From Bog-756 sp963710495 (GTDB lineage: Bacteria; Actinomycetota; Acidimicrobiia; Acidimicrobiales; RAAP-2): a DNA stretch of 64,000 bases. How positions within the stretch are numbered: the first letter of the stretch is position 1; every line of letters starts with the position of its first letter. Location: the NCBI GenBank assembly GCA_963710495.1, contig CAVQAI010000009.1, forward strand, positions 1-64,000, in the 5' to 3' direction. This document shows positions 26,871 through 34,916 of this stretch, in pieces. The position numbers and the translations under genes were made by a program. Below the pieces are notes generated by a model, which searched no databases, was not told the DNA's origin, and worked only from the letters and a program-made list of their open reading frames with translations.

Positions 26871-26911
26871 GTCAAGAGGTCCTCGGGTTCAACTCCCGGC
26901 ACTCCGACCAG
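26871..26911 (+). other. Decayed copy of the tRNA-Pro 3' half (possible attachment site)
   Basis: The 41 bp from GTCAAGAGGT to CCGACCAG repeat tRNA-Pro positions 23701-23740, covering the anticodon stem 3' side, T arm, acceptor 3' strand and CCA. There are a few substitutions and one inserted base. No 5' half is present, so it is not a tRNA gene. A displaced tRNA 3' end is what a tRNA-targeting integrase leaves at the far end of an island. The enclosed 3.1 kb holds only two secreted-protein genes and no integrase, so the element, if real, is a remnant. Confidence 0.6.
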
Positions 26912-26978
26912 ATCTTCAAAGAAGGGCTGAACTCGAAAGGGGCCCCGTGGCCACGCCTCATCTCGTTGTTCTCTAGGT

Positions 26979-28721
26979 TCAAACAGTGGCGCCCGCGACG
27001 GCTGTCGACGGCATTCCAACTGTGGCCTGGTTAGCCACCGGCAAGCGGCCCAGTTCTCGTATCCACCACCAGTAGGCCAGGGCCGCAGTGAACGCCACGA
27101 TGACCAGGGCGACGGATGAGACCGGTGGGTCCCACCCACCCCGCACCCGAGCAAAGGGGTTGAGGGTGGAGCCTAAACCGACCGTATAGCGGCGGAGTGC
27201 CCAGAGGAAGTCGGCAAACTGGACGAAGGCCATGGTGGTCGCGACCAGCAACACGAGCCGCCGCATGTGCGCCCACGGAACCTTCGGACCTACGCCCGAG
27301 CCGGCCGAGCTCAGGCTCGGATCTCGACCCGCAACCGCTCCAGCCACCAAGATGATCCCGGCATAGAGCGGAAACCCGTCTCGAGCCTGCCATACCACGC
27401 CGTCGATACGAGCTTGTGACGCCATCAGTGCCGTTGGCAGAGCCAACGAAGCCACGGCGAGTCCGATGATGAGGGCCGCATGACGCCGCTGACTGGCCAC
27501 GATTCCGAGCGCGACGATGGCGGACACCGAGAACAACCACAGGCCGATCACGGCGTACGGAGGGTTGGCGCTCTCGCCGATGGGCCCGATGAACTGACCG
27601 ACGAGGGACCGGGTACGCCCCAAAGCCAGCTCCAGCACACCCCACTCTGACGTCCCGGCGGGGACCGGCTGACCGAGAGGGGAGACCGACAGTGCGTGAG
27701 CCAGAAAGATGTAGACGACAGCAACGATGCCGGCGAAGGTGACCGCTCCCGCCGCGATCCTCACCTCCCTCAGCCGAATCAAGGCCGGCAACGTACGGAA
27801 ACCGAGAACTGCCAGTGTGATGGCGATCAAAACCAGCCACAGGGGAGAGAGCCCGCGCATGAGCACCATCACGATCGATGCAACGGCGGTGGACGCGATC
27901 AGACCGGGCGGCGGATGGGTTGGCCGTTCGAGGACCATGATCAGGCCCCCGGTCCACAAGCAGATGGCGGCGCTGATTTCGAGACCACTGGGATTGACCA
28001 CGGAACCGAAGATGATCGCAGTGGGAGTAGCCGTCACCGCCACCGCCAGGAGGAGGATCCTCGATCGCGACCAGACCGTGGCCAAGGCGAACGCCAGACC
28101 CAGAAACAGGGCGCTCAGCATTCCGCTCACCATTCGCATCAGGTACACGGCCGCGTCGTTACTCCACACGAGCGAAGGAAGGCCGACGATCGTGTAGTAG
28201 AGCGGGGGGTAGCGTCCGACGTAGGTGGCTGCCGACGTCGTCCGTGCAGAACCCCGAAGGCCGACACAACTACCGGCCGGCACGAGGGCAAACGTATTGC
28301 AGGCCGCCAAACTGGCGAATCCTTCCGGAACTCTCACAATGGTCACGGCTCGATTGCAGCGGCGTTCGCCGTAGGTGATGTAACAGTTGTTCAGGCTTGT
28401 TCGGTCGGCGTCGGATAGGTGGGCGACCGACTTCGGGGAGACGCTCTGTCCGAGAAGCTCACCCCGCGCCGCTGAAGCGGCTTTCACGAGTTGAGCCGGC
28501 TCGTCATTTGCGGCTCCAATGGGTGTGGCAAGCGACCACACCGCGCAAAAGCCGAAAAGGATAAGCGTCGACATGGCCCAGACCCGAAAGAGCAAGTGCG
28601 GTCCGTCATTACTGAAGCGGCTCCGATGTTTGCCTCTCGGTGATCGGTCAACGCTTGGCTTGTCTGAATTCTTTCGCTCAACGGACGACTCAGTGATTTC
28701 GAGGGAAATGCGCTGTTCCAC
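26979..28721 (-). CDS. Polytopic membrane protein, DUF2142 family
   Basis: A 580-residue integral membrane protein with a basic 45-residue cytoplasmic N-terminus and about 11-12 hydrophobic segments. The conserved stretch after the first helix (ATPIGAANDEPAQLVKAASA) and the extracytoplasmic loop ending in YVGRYPPLYYTIVGLP are DUF2142 hallmarks. The family is GT-C-like and often sits in surface polysaccharide loci, but no activity is established. The GTG start has no ribosome site of its own and lies 2 bp after a small upstream ORF, which suggests translational coupling. Confidence 0.75.
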   Translation of the reverse strand: MEQRISLEITESSVERKNSDKPSVDRSPRGKHRSRFSNDGPHLLFRVWAMSTLILFGFCAVWSLATPIGAANDEPAQLVKAASAARGELLGQSVSPKSVAHLSDADRTSLNNCYITYGERRCNRAVTIVRVPEGFASLAACNTFALVPAGSCVGLRGSARTTSAATYVGRYPPLYYTIVGLPSLVWSNDAAVYLMRMVSGMLSALFLGLAFALATVWSRSRILLLAVAVTATPTAIIFGSVVNPSGLEISAAICLWTGGLIMVLERPTHPPPGLIASTAVASIVMVLMRGLSPLWLVLIAITLAVLGFRTLPALIRLREVRIAAGAVTFAGIVAVVYIFLAHALSVSPLGQPVPAGTSEWGVLELALGRTRSLVGQFIGPIGESANPPYAVIGLWLFSVSAIVALGIVASQRRHAALIIGLAVASLALPTALMASQARIDGVVWQARDGFPLYAGIILVAGAVAGRDPSLSSAGSGVGPKVPWAHMRRLVLLVATTMAFVQFADFLWALRRYTVGLGSTLNPFARVRGGWDPPVSSVALVIVAFTAALAYWWWIRELGRLPVANQATVGMPSTAVAGATV

Positions 28722-28723
28722 GC

Positions 28724-28900
28724 TTAGTGCGCTCGGAGATCGGCGACGAGATGGCAGCCCACAAGTTCGAGAGACCTCAAACGATCACTGGCAACCCAAA
28801 GATCGGTCTGCGCCATTCGGGCAGCAAGCTCGAGGCGAGCAAAAGGATCGCCTCGGTCGATGAAAGACATCAGCTCGGTGTCGTCTTCGACTGTCGTCAT
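28724..28900 (-). CDS. Small hypothetical protein coupled to the DUF2142 gene
   Basis: A 58-residue ORF starting MTTVEDDTELMSFIDRGD with a run of G about 10 bp upstream. It ends 2 bp before the GTG of the DUF2142 gene, which itself lacks a ribosome site, so translation of this ORF may deliver ribosomes to it. The content is a single amphipathic helix region with no family I recognise. A longer frame upstream to 29101 exists but has no good start. Confidence 0.35.
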   Translation of the reverse strand: MTTVEDDTELMSFIDRGDPFARLELAARMAQTDLWVASDRLRSLELVGCHLVADLRAH

Positions 28901-29139
28901 GCCGGTCAATCCCCCTGGCTTCAGAACGTGGTGGCCACAGTCTGCGTTCCAACTGTAGGGAGTTGTCAAGAACCACGCCCTCGCCAAGACGCGGAACTGG
29001 CCAGACTCACCAGATGGATCAACCGTCGATGTGACCGGCTTTGTCCACCGTGATGGGCCGAAGGAGAATGACAGTGCCATGACGAAGGCAGGTTCGGACA
29101 AGAAGAGACCTGCGCGAGCTCAAGCGGGCTTCGGCGTGC

Positions 29140-30921
29140 TCAGCGCAATCTCGGCTGTTCATTGTGGACGACGATGTTCGTTTTGGGGCTAACGCCTTTT
29201 CCGCCGGAATTGAAGGCCTCTGCGATTAGCAGATACGAGCCGTTGGCGACCGATGTGGTATTCCACCGGTCGATCCATCCGTCGCTGGTCGAAGCGGCCG
29301 TGCCGAGCGAGAGCCCGTAGTAACGGCCGCCGAAGAGGGCAAACTCGACGTGGGTCGCATTCGGAGCGGTTGCGCGCAAGACGATTGTGTCCGACACGAT
29401 CGCACCGCTCACCGGGGTGATCACGTCGGTCACGGGTACCTTGGGACAGTAGAGCGGCGGCACGCCGGCCGCCCGGTAGGTCCGGTTCGGCCCCGCCGCG
29501 AACAAGCTCAGCCTGTCTTCCTGGGCATCTCGGAGTGAGGGCCGCAAGGGCGCCAGACCATACATGAAGACCCCCAAATCGAAGATCGCAGTGTCGTAGC
29601 AGGGACGATCCGCTGCTGGGACGCGATTGAAATTGGCCAGGTAACGAGCTCCGTTCGTCAACTGTTGGTTGAAGCTTCTTGCCTGGTTGAGTCCATACCG
29701 GGTCGCTGTCGGCACTTGCACCAACACGAACCCGGTGACGAACACGACTCCGAGCAGTCCGAGGAGGGCCTCCACCGATTTGTGCTCGACGGCGTACGTC
29801 ACTCTTTGCCATAGCTCCGGAAGGCGGCCGGCCGGAACATGAGCGAGCACATAGGCAACGACGGCGACCAGAAGGACGAGATTGGGCATTTCGTAACGAT
29901 TCTCGAGGGCGAATGGGACACCGAGAAATAGACGTCCGAGAGCGATGGAGAGATCGAACAACAATGCAAAGACGATCAGCGCTGGGACGAGAGGGCTTCG
30001 CCGGTGTCGCCCCCGCTCGCGCAAGGAGAGGATCACCACCGTGATCGCGGTCAGGGAAAGCAACAGACCAAATACCTCAACTCCGAAGAGATCGTTCGGG
30101 CTTCCGATTGGAACCACGTTCCCTGCCGTGACCAGGATGAACTCGCTTAGTTCGAGGGGACGACCCAGGGCGGCGGTCGCATGGCCGGAGGTATGGCTGG
30201 AGACGTATCCGAGGAAGTAGATCCCCGTGGTGACCGCACCCAACAAGAGCCAAACGATGATCTCGACAGAGGCCCGGTCTCCCCAGGCGCGTCGTCTCGC
30301 CTGCAACATCCACCACAGGCAGAGCAAACCGATCGGCCAGAGAAGGAGACCTTGGAGCGAACTATACGAGCCCAACACGGCCGCGAGGCACGCCAGAGCG
30401 AATGTGATACTCGTCCGACGCACGGCAAGAAGCAACCACATCATCGATATGAGAAAGAACAGCACCAAGTACCAAGCAAGCTGGTACGCCCAGAGCGCAT
30501 TTCCGAAATCTGCGAGGCTGAACCATACCAGTCCGAGAACGAAGACCGACAGAGGGCTGAGCGTCCGGCGGGCGTAGGACCGGTAGAGGTCCAAGAACAG
30601 GAAGAACGACACGATGAAGACCACCGCACTTACAAGGATCACCGTTCGGGTGTCACCCGCGCTCAGGACGCCTACGGCGACAAGTATCAGATTGGGCAAG
30701 AGCACCCGGTTCTCGTTGTGCTGAGCCCACAGGCTCGTAAACGTAAGGTGCCCATGCAATGCCGCATGGAGTAACGGAACCATGCTCCAGTCGTCAGCAA
30801 ACAGCGTGTTGACTGAATAGTGGACCACAAACAGCAGGTACAAGCCGCCACATGCGGCCGCTGTGCCTGCCGCACAGAGGCCCTTGATGGTCCAGAATTC
30901 GGCTCGACGGTCCGGGAGCAC
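29140..30921 (-). CDS. Polytopic membrane protein with C-terminal Ig-like domain
   Basis: A 593-residue protein. About 11 hydrophobic segments (residues 15-410) include a first extracytoplasmic loop with LFADDWSMVPLLHAAL and QHNENRVLLPN, reminiscent of GT-C glycosyltransferases, where an acidic pair after helix 1 is catalytic. The final 90 residues (TPVSGAIVSDTIVLRA onward) look like a secreted Ig-like fold. AAGGAGG lies 8 bp before the GTG start. It belongs to the minus-strand membrane-protein cluster. Function not known; surface glycan work is inferred. Confidence 0.65.
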   Translation of the reverse strand: MLPDRRAEFWTIKGLCAAGTAAACGGLYLLFVVHYSVNTLFADDWSMVPLLHAALHGHLTFTSLWAQHNENRVLLPNLILVAVGVLSAGDTRTVILVSAVVFIVSFFLFLDLYRSYARRTLSPLSVFVLGLVWFSLADFGNALWAYQLAWYLVLFFLISMMWLLLAVRRTSITFALACLAAVLGSYSSLQGLLLWPIGLLCLWWMLQARRRAWGDRASVEIIVWLLLGAVTTGIYFLGYVSSHTSGHATAALGRPLELSEFILVTAGNVVPIGSPNDLFGVEVFGLLLSLTAITVVILSLRERGRHRRSPLVPALIVFALLFDLSIALGRLFLGVPFALENRYEMPNLVLLVAVVAYVLAHVPAGRLPELWQRVTYAVEHKSVEALLGLLGVVFVTGFVLVQVPTATRYGLNQARSFNQQLTNGARYLANFNRVPAADRPCYDTAIFDLGVFMYGLAPLRPSLRDAQEDRLSLFAAGPNRTYRAAGVPPLYCPKVPVTDVITPVSGAIVSDTIVLRATAPNATHVEFALFGGRYYGLSLGTAASTSDGWIDRWNTTSVANGSYLLIAEAFNSGGKGVSPKTNIVVHNEQPRLR

Positions 30922-30989
30922 GAGACGAAGCCTCCTTGGGCAGGTGTGGTCGCCCTGGATGGCTATTCCTGCCGCCGGTTGAAGGTGTC

Positions 30990-31589
30990 CTACCGGTCGG
31001 CGGTCGGGAGGTCCTCGGCGAACTCGATGAAAGGGGACGGGGGGAGGTATTCGGAGGGGATATCGCTTCCTCGTTCATAGAAGTCCACGTCGAAGACGTT
31101 GGCCACTCCAGGCTGCTCAACCGTGCCGCTGAGACCAATGTCGCGGCCGGCCAGAAACGCCTTCCGCCCGTCGATGGCTCCGGAAACCAGGGATTCGTAG
31201 GTCTCGCGGGTCACCCGGGCGATCAAGCTGTAGACAGCACCGTCGCGGGTCGCCCCCACCCGCCGGCCGATCATGCAATGGCGCGAACCGTCGTCAATCG
31301 CATAGACGACTGCGTCGCCTGAACCGACGGAGGCCCTGATTCGATGGGGGTGGCCGAACAGGTGGGGTAGTTGCTCGTGCCGGCGCTCCTTCATCGCCCA
31401 AAGCGGGCTGGCCGGGATGGTTCCCTCGGGCTCGTCCTCCTCCAATGGGGTGGCATTCTCGGGCGCGGTGACCGGAAACGTGGCGCCGGCGGTGGCCGGC
31501 GTGAAGTGGAGCTGCCCATCCGCTCTCGACTGGAGCAGGCTGGAGTCGTCATGGGAGTCGTCCGCCTGGGGACGATCTGCGTCGGTCAC
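30990..31589 (-). CDS. Hypothetical protein
   Basis: A 199-residue protein with a polar, acidic N-terminal third (VTDADRPQADDSHDD) and a structured C-terminal part containing RHCMIGRRVGATRDGAVYSL and ARVTRETYESLVSG. There is no signal peptide or membrane helix. The GTG at 31589 has an AGAGGA ribosome site at good spacing; the open frame continues to an ATG at 31844, which I think is less likely. It lies 68 bp upstream of the 593-residue membrane protein on the same strand and may share its transcript. Confidence 0.5.
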   Translation of the reverse strand: MTDADRPQADDSHDDSSLLQSRADGQLHFTPATAGATFPVTAPENATPLEEDEPEGTIPASPLWAMKERRHEQLPHLFGHPHRIRASVGSGDAVVYAIDDGSRHCMIGRRVGATRDGAVYSLIARVTRETYESLVSGAIDGRKAFLAGRDIGLSGTVEQPGVANVFDVDFYERGSDIPSEYLPPSPFIEFAEDLPTADR

Positions 31590-31999
31590 GTCGGGTTCCT
31601 CTCGCTTTGGACCCCTCCCACCAGGTTCGCGGGCGGCGCCTTCCGATCCACTCTGGCAGATCTTCCATTCGAATGTAAGCCGGCCGAGGCGTCCACCTAG
31701 GTTCACCTGCCAATGACCGTCGGTCCACCCCCAGGACGCGTCCGTTGTGCCCATGCCGGGATCAGGGTCACCGCGCCTTTCGGCCGAGGACGAGTGGGCC
31801 ACGTGGAACTCGGTCCGATCCTCGTGCCGCCCGGTGTGGGCCATGCTTGCCGATAACGGTGGCAGATGTTCACCAGGGACCCGACGGCCACTCCAGCCAC
31901 TCGGGCCGCGGGGGCCACCCCTCGCTGGAAGCCCGTCGGGTTGTCTCGTCGTCCGGTTTCGCCAGTGTCTTGTCGGCTGACGGCGCTAACTTCTCACCG
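31590..31999. other. Divergent intergenic region
   Basis: This gap of about 410 bp lies between a minus-strand and a plus-strand gene and should hold both promoters. The minus-strand frame stays open to 31844. I see no RNA gene, repeat or clear promoter. Confidence 0.35.
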
Positions 32000-32773
32000 A
32001 TGGGTTGGAAGCAGACAGTCGCCGCACCTGCCGAACGGGTACGGAGGTATGGTCGGCACGCGAGCAAAGGGGGTGCGAACTTCGGTTATTGCATCGTCTG
32101 CGGTCATCGGACGCTGTTCGTCGAAACCGGCCCCTATCTGGTCAACACCTACCGATGCGTCCGCTGTCATTCGATCCCTCGGTGGCGGGGACTCCTCTAT
32201 GTGCTCAACAGGGAATTCCCCAACTGGCGCAAGCTCATGCTGCACGAATGCGGGAGCGGAGGCCCGGCCAGCCGCAAGCTCAGACGCGAGGCGGCGGGGT
32301 ACAGCGCGTCCCGGTATCTTCCCGACGTCGCCCGAGGAGCGGTGTTCGGGGACGTCACCTGCCAGGACCTCGAAAGCCTCACCTTTCCGGACGAGTCCTT
32401 CGATCTCGTGATCACGCAGGACGTGCTGGAACACGTCCTGCGACCCGAGCAGGCGGTTGCCGAGATCGCCCGCGTACTTCGCCCGGGAGGGGCGCACGTG
32501 TTCACCGTACCCATCTTCCACGGTCACCAGACGGTGGTTCGGGCCATACCAGGTGCGTCTGGTATCGAGCACATCCTGCCACCCGACTACCACGGCGATT
32601 CGCTGGTCATCCGGGAGTGGGGCGATGACTTCGTGAGCTTCGTGTCCGACCACACCGGGGGTTCAGCGACCGAGATCTGTCGGCTCCACGACCGCAAGTT
32701 GGGACTCGACGGCGATCCTCTGGAAGTGTTCATCACTCGGAAGAACAGGCCTGGTGGCGAGCACGGCAGCTAG
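32000..32773 (+). CDS. SAM-dependent methyltransferase with N-terminal zinc finger
   Basis: A 257-residue class I methyltransferase. A zinc-finger-like region comes first (CIVC at about residue 33, CVRC at about 53). The SAM fold follows, with motif I in LMLHECGSGGPASR, an acidic strand end, and the methyltransferase-11 signature FDLVITQDVLEHVLRP. FTVPIFHGH and EVFITRK close the fold. Similar proteins act in polysaccharide and secondary metabolite loci; the substrate is unknown. No strong ribosome site is visible at the ATG. Confidence 0.75.
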   Translation: MGWKQTVAAPAERVRRYGRHASKGGANFGYCIVCGHRTLFVETGPYLVNTYRCVRCHSIPRWRGLLYVLNREFPNWRKLMLHECGSGGPASRKLRREAAGYSASRYLPDVARGAVFGDVTCQDLESLTFPDESFDLVITQDVLEHVLRPEQAVAEIARVLRPGGAHVFTVPIFHGHQTVVRAIPGASGIEHILPPDYHGDSLVIREWGDDFVSFVSDHTGGSATEICRLHDRKLGLDGDPLEVFITRKNRPGGEHGS

Positions 32774-32916
32774 GCGGACCGCTCGGCCGCCGAACGGGGG
32801 CTCGGCCGATGGCTCTGGGCCAGCGGCCGGCTCGGCGATCGGAAGAGGGCCGGGACCATCATCTCGAATCCCGAGTCCCAGCTCGGGCTGGCATCCCGGC
32901 GGAATCGAGCGTCCTC

Positions 32917-34740
32917 CTAGGGAGTCAGCCAGACGACTTGACGGAGATCCGCGAGTGCCACCGAACCGCGGCCGCTGACAGCAATCCCGCGGAAGTCTGC
33001 GTCGGACGATGGATCCGCAACAGAGGACAGGCCGGTGTAGACGACGCCGGACGTCGGAGCGGGAGCACAGTCCACGCCTGGTGGGCACGCCGCCGACGCT
33101 GCCTCCCATGCCGAGAGGTCGACGTACCCGATGGTCGAAGCAGCCCCGAAGGATGGCTGCGGGTCGTCGGCCAGGCTGAAAAAGAGCTTGCTTCCCGCCA
33201 GGGCAAGTCCGTAGCCCTCCTCGGTGTCCGATGTCTCGGGGATCCGCACCTGGTCCACCTGGCCATTGGTCTTGTTGACTCTCACCAGGTTGCTGTCGCC
33301 GTAGTCGATTGCGTACACGTAATTGGCATCCGCGACGACCTGCCATGGCTCTGCTCCGTGGACCGAGTCGGCGTTGGCGGATGTGTAGGTGTGGGGAGTG
33401 ATGGTTCCCGTCGCCACATCGACCCGGTCGATTTCGTTGCCAAAGAAGTCCGTGACCCATAGTGCCGCTCCACCGGGGTCCACCCCGATCAACGACGGAA
33501 AGTCGTTCTGCGGCCACGCGATCTGTCGAAAGCTGCCGGCACCGCTCAATGAGTAGGAATTGGGACAGTTCGCACCGACCTGAGAAGGGGAGAAGGAGTC
33601 CAGGGCAGGGCGCCCACCCACGGGATCCGCCTCCAGGAACCAGACCTTCGTCGTCTTTCCGCTTCCGGTCACGGCCAGACCGATCACCTCGTTGTCATTC
33701 CCAGGCACGAGATAGGTGCAAAAGCCGGCAGTGCTCGGGTTGTAGGCAACGATTTCGGAATGATTCGCAACCGGCCCGCCGGGAAAGCCCAGCCATCCTC
33801 CCTGGGTGAACCAGACGAGTTTGCCGGCGTAGACGACCCGTTCTCCGAGCGCGCTCAGTCCCGTCGCCCCGCAAGGAGTGGAGAAACACGAGGCAAAAGG
33901 ACTGGTCGCCACATCGGCGGGATCGGGGATCGACTTCAGCGTCGAGTTGCGGACGCTTTGGCCGACGGCGTCGCTGAACTCACTGCTGTTCCAGATGGTG
34001 TTGCTGGCGGAAAACGTCACGTCCAGGGGACTCCCACCGGCCTGCCCCAACGTTGCCAACTTGTGGAAGTCCTGTTTGTAGCTCACCGCGCTCCAGTTCG
34101 TGGCCACGCTCAGGGCTACTTGCGAATACCCGCTCCCACCGGGTGAGTTGGAGCACAGTCCGCTTGTCGCGCTGCAGGTATACAGCTGAAACATGAATGT
34201 GGCACCCGCTCCCGCATTTGGGGGAATCGCCACCGTGACCGCTCCCGCCGTCGTGGTCCACCATTGTTGCGCGCTGTTCCAACTTGCACCCGAGCCGGAA
34301 GGCCACGTCACGGCGCTGGTCATGCCGAAGTTGGGTAGCGTGTCGGGTGCCGTCGATGTGAGGACGAAGTAGTCCCCGGCAGCAGTAGCCCAATGCAATG
34401 ACACCTGGGAGCCCCTCAGAACGGCCATTGCCGATTGGGTGAATGTCTGCGCGGACGGTGGTCCGGGAGCTTGGGCGGCCCGGATCGCATTGGTGGCGGA
34501 GGGGTTGCCCGTCTGGCAGGAATGGGCCAGGCAGTACAGCGGCCGATCGGCGTTGGAGGTCGGCGCAACGGTGGGCGGAGATCCAGGGCCCTTGCTGACC
34601 AGTCTGGCCCCGGCTGACGCCGGGACGGTCAAAACCAGCACGGCCAGCAGTACCCCCGCGAGACCGAGCATCGGCAGTGAGCACGCTGGGTTCGATCGCC
34701 GGTACTTCGTCGCCGACTGTCGTCTTCGAAAGTGCCGCAC
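32917..34740 (-). CDS. Secreted beta-propeller-like protein (Vgb-type blades)
   Basis: A protein of about 607 residues. An Arg-rich start precedes one hydrophobic segment (MLGLAGVLLAVLVLTVPASAGA) that looks like a signal peptide or anchor. The mature part has paired Cys and, in the C-terminal half, repeats of the kind seen in virginiamycin B lyase-like propellers (LWVTDFFGNEIDRVDVATG; YAIDYGDSNLVRVNKTNGQ). Start choice is uncertain: GTG 34740 is used, ATG 34671 would begin at the hydrophobic segment, and TTG 34851 extends it. It is the last gene of the minus-strand set with the PilB-like ATPase. Function unknown. Confidence 0.65.
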   Translation of the reverse strand: MRHFRRRQSATKYRRSNPACSLPMLGLAGVLLAVLVLTVPASAGARLVSKGPGSPPTVAPTSNADRPLYCLAHSCQTGNPSATNAIRAAQAPGPPSAQTFTQSAMAVLRGSQVSLHWATAAGDYFVLTSTAPDTLPNFGMTSAVTWPSGSGASWNSAQQWWTTTAGAVTVAIPPNAGAGATFMFQLYTCSATSGLCSNSPGGSGYSQVALSVATNWSAVSYKQDFHKLATLGQAGGSPLDVTFSASNTIWNSSEFSDAVGQSVRNSTLKSIPDPADVATSPFASCFSTPCGATGLSALGERVVYAGKLVWFTQGGWLGFPGGPVANHSEIVAYNPSTAGFCTYLVPGNDNEVIGLAVTGSGKTTKVWFLEADPVGGRPALDSFSPSQVGANCPNSYSLSGAGSFRQIAWPQNDFPSLIGVDPGGAALWVTDFFGNEIDRVDVATGTITPHTYTSANADSVHGAEPWQVVADANYVYAIDYGDSNLVRVNKTNGQVDQVRIPETSDTEEGYGLALAGSKLFFSLADDPQPSFGAASTIGYVDLSAWEAASAACPPGVDCAPAPTSGVVYTGLSSVADPSSDADFRGIAVSGRGSVALADLRQVVWLTP

Positions 34741-34916
34741 TTGGTTGCCCGCCGTCCCAACTCTGCCGTCGATGCGTCTAGACCGACGCCGCCCACTCCC
34801 GCCATCGCCCGAGGTGAGGCCTATCTTGCTCGATATCAGTGTCGCATTCAAACACGAACAAGGCCGTCCTCTGAACAGGGAGACCGAAGGTGCCGAGCCC
34901 TGCTCGACGTTGACGG

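Noticed and set aside
23670..26911. Active integrative element
   Set aside because: No integrase, excisionase, relaxase or phage gene between the repeats, and the copies have diverged; at most a remnant.
26840..26915. Second tRNA-Pro gene
   Set aside because: Only the 3' half is present; no D arm, no anticodon 5' strand and no 5' acceptor strand.
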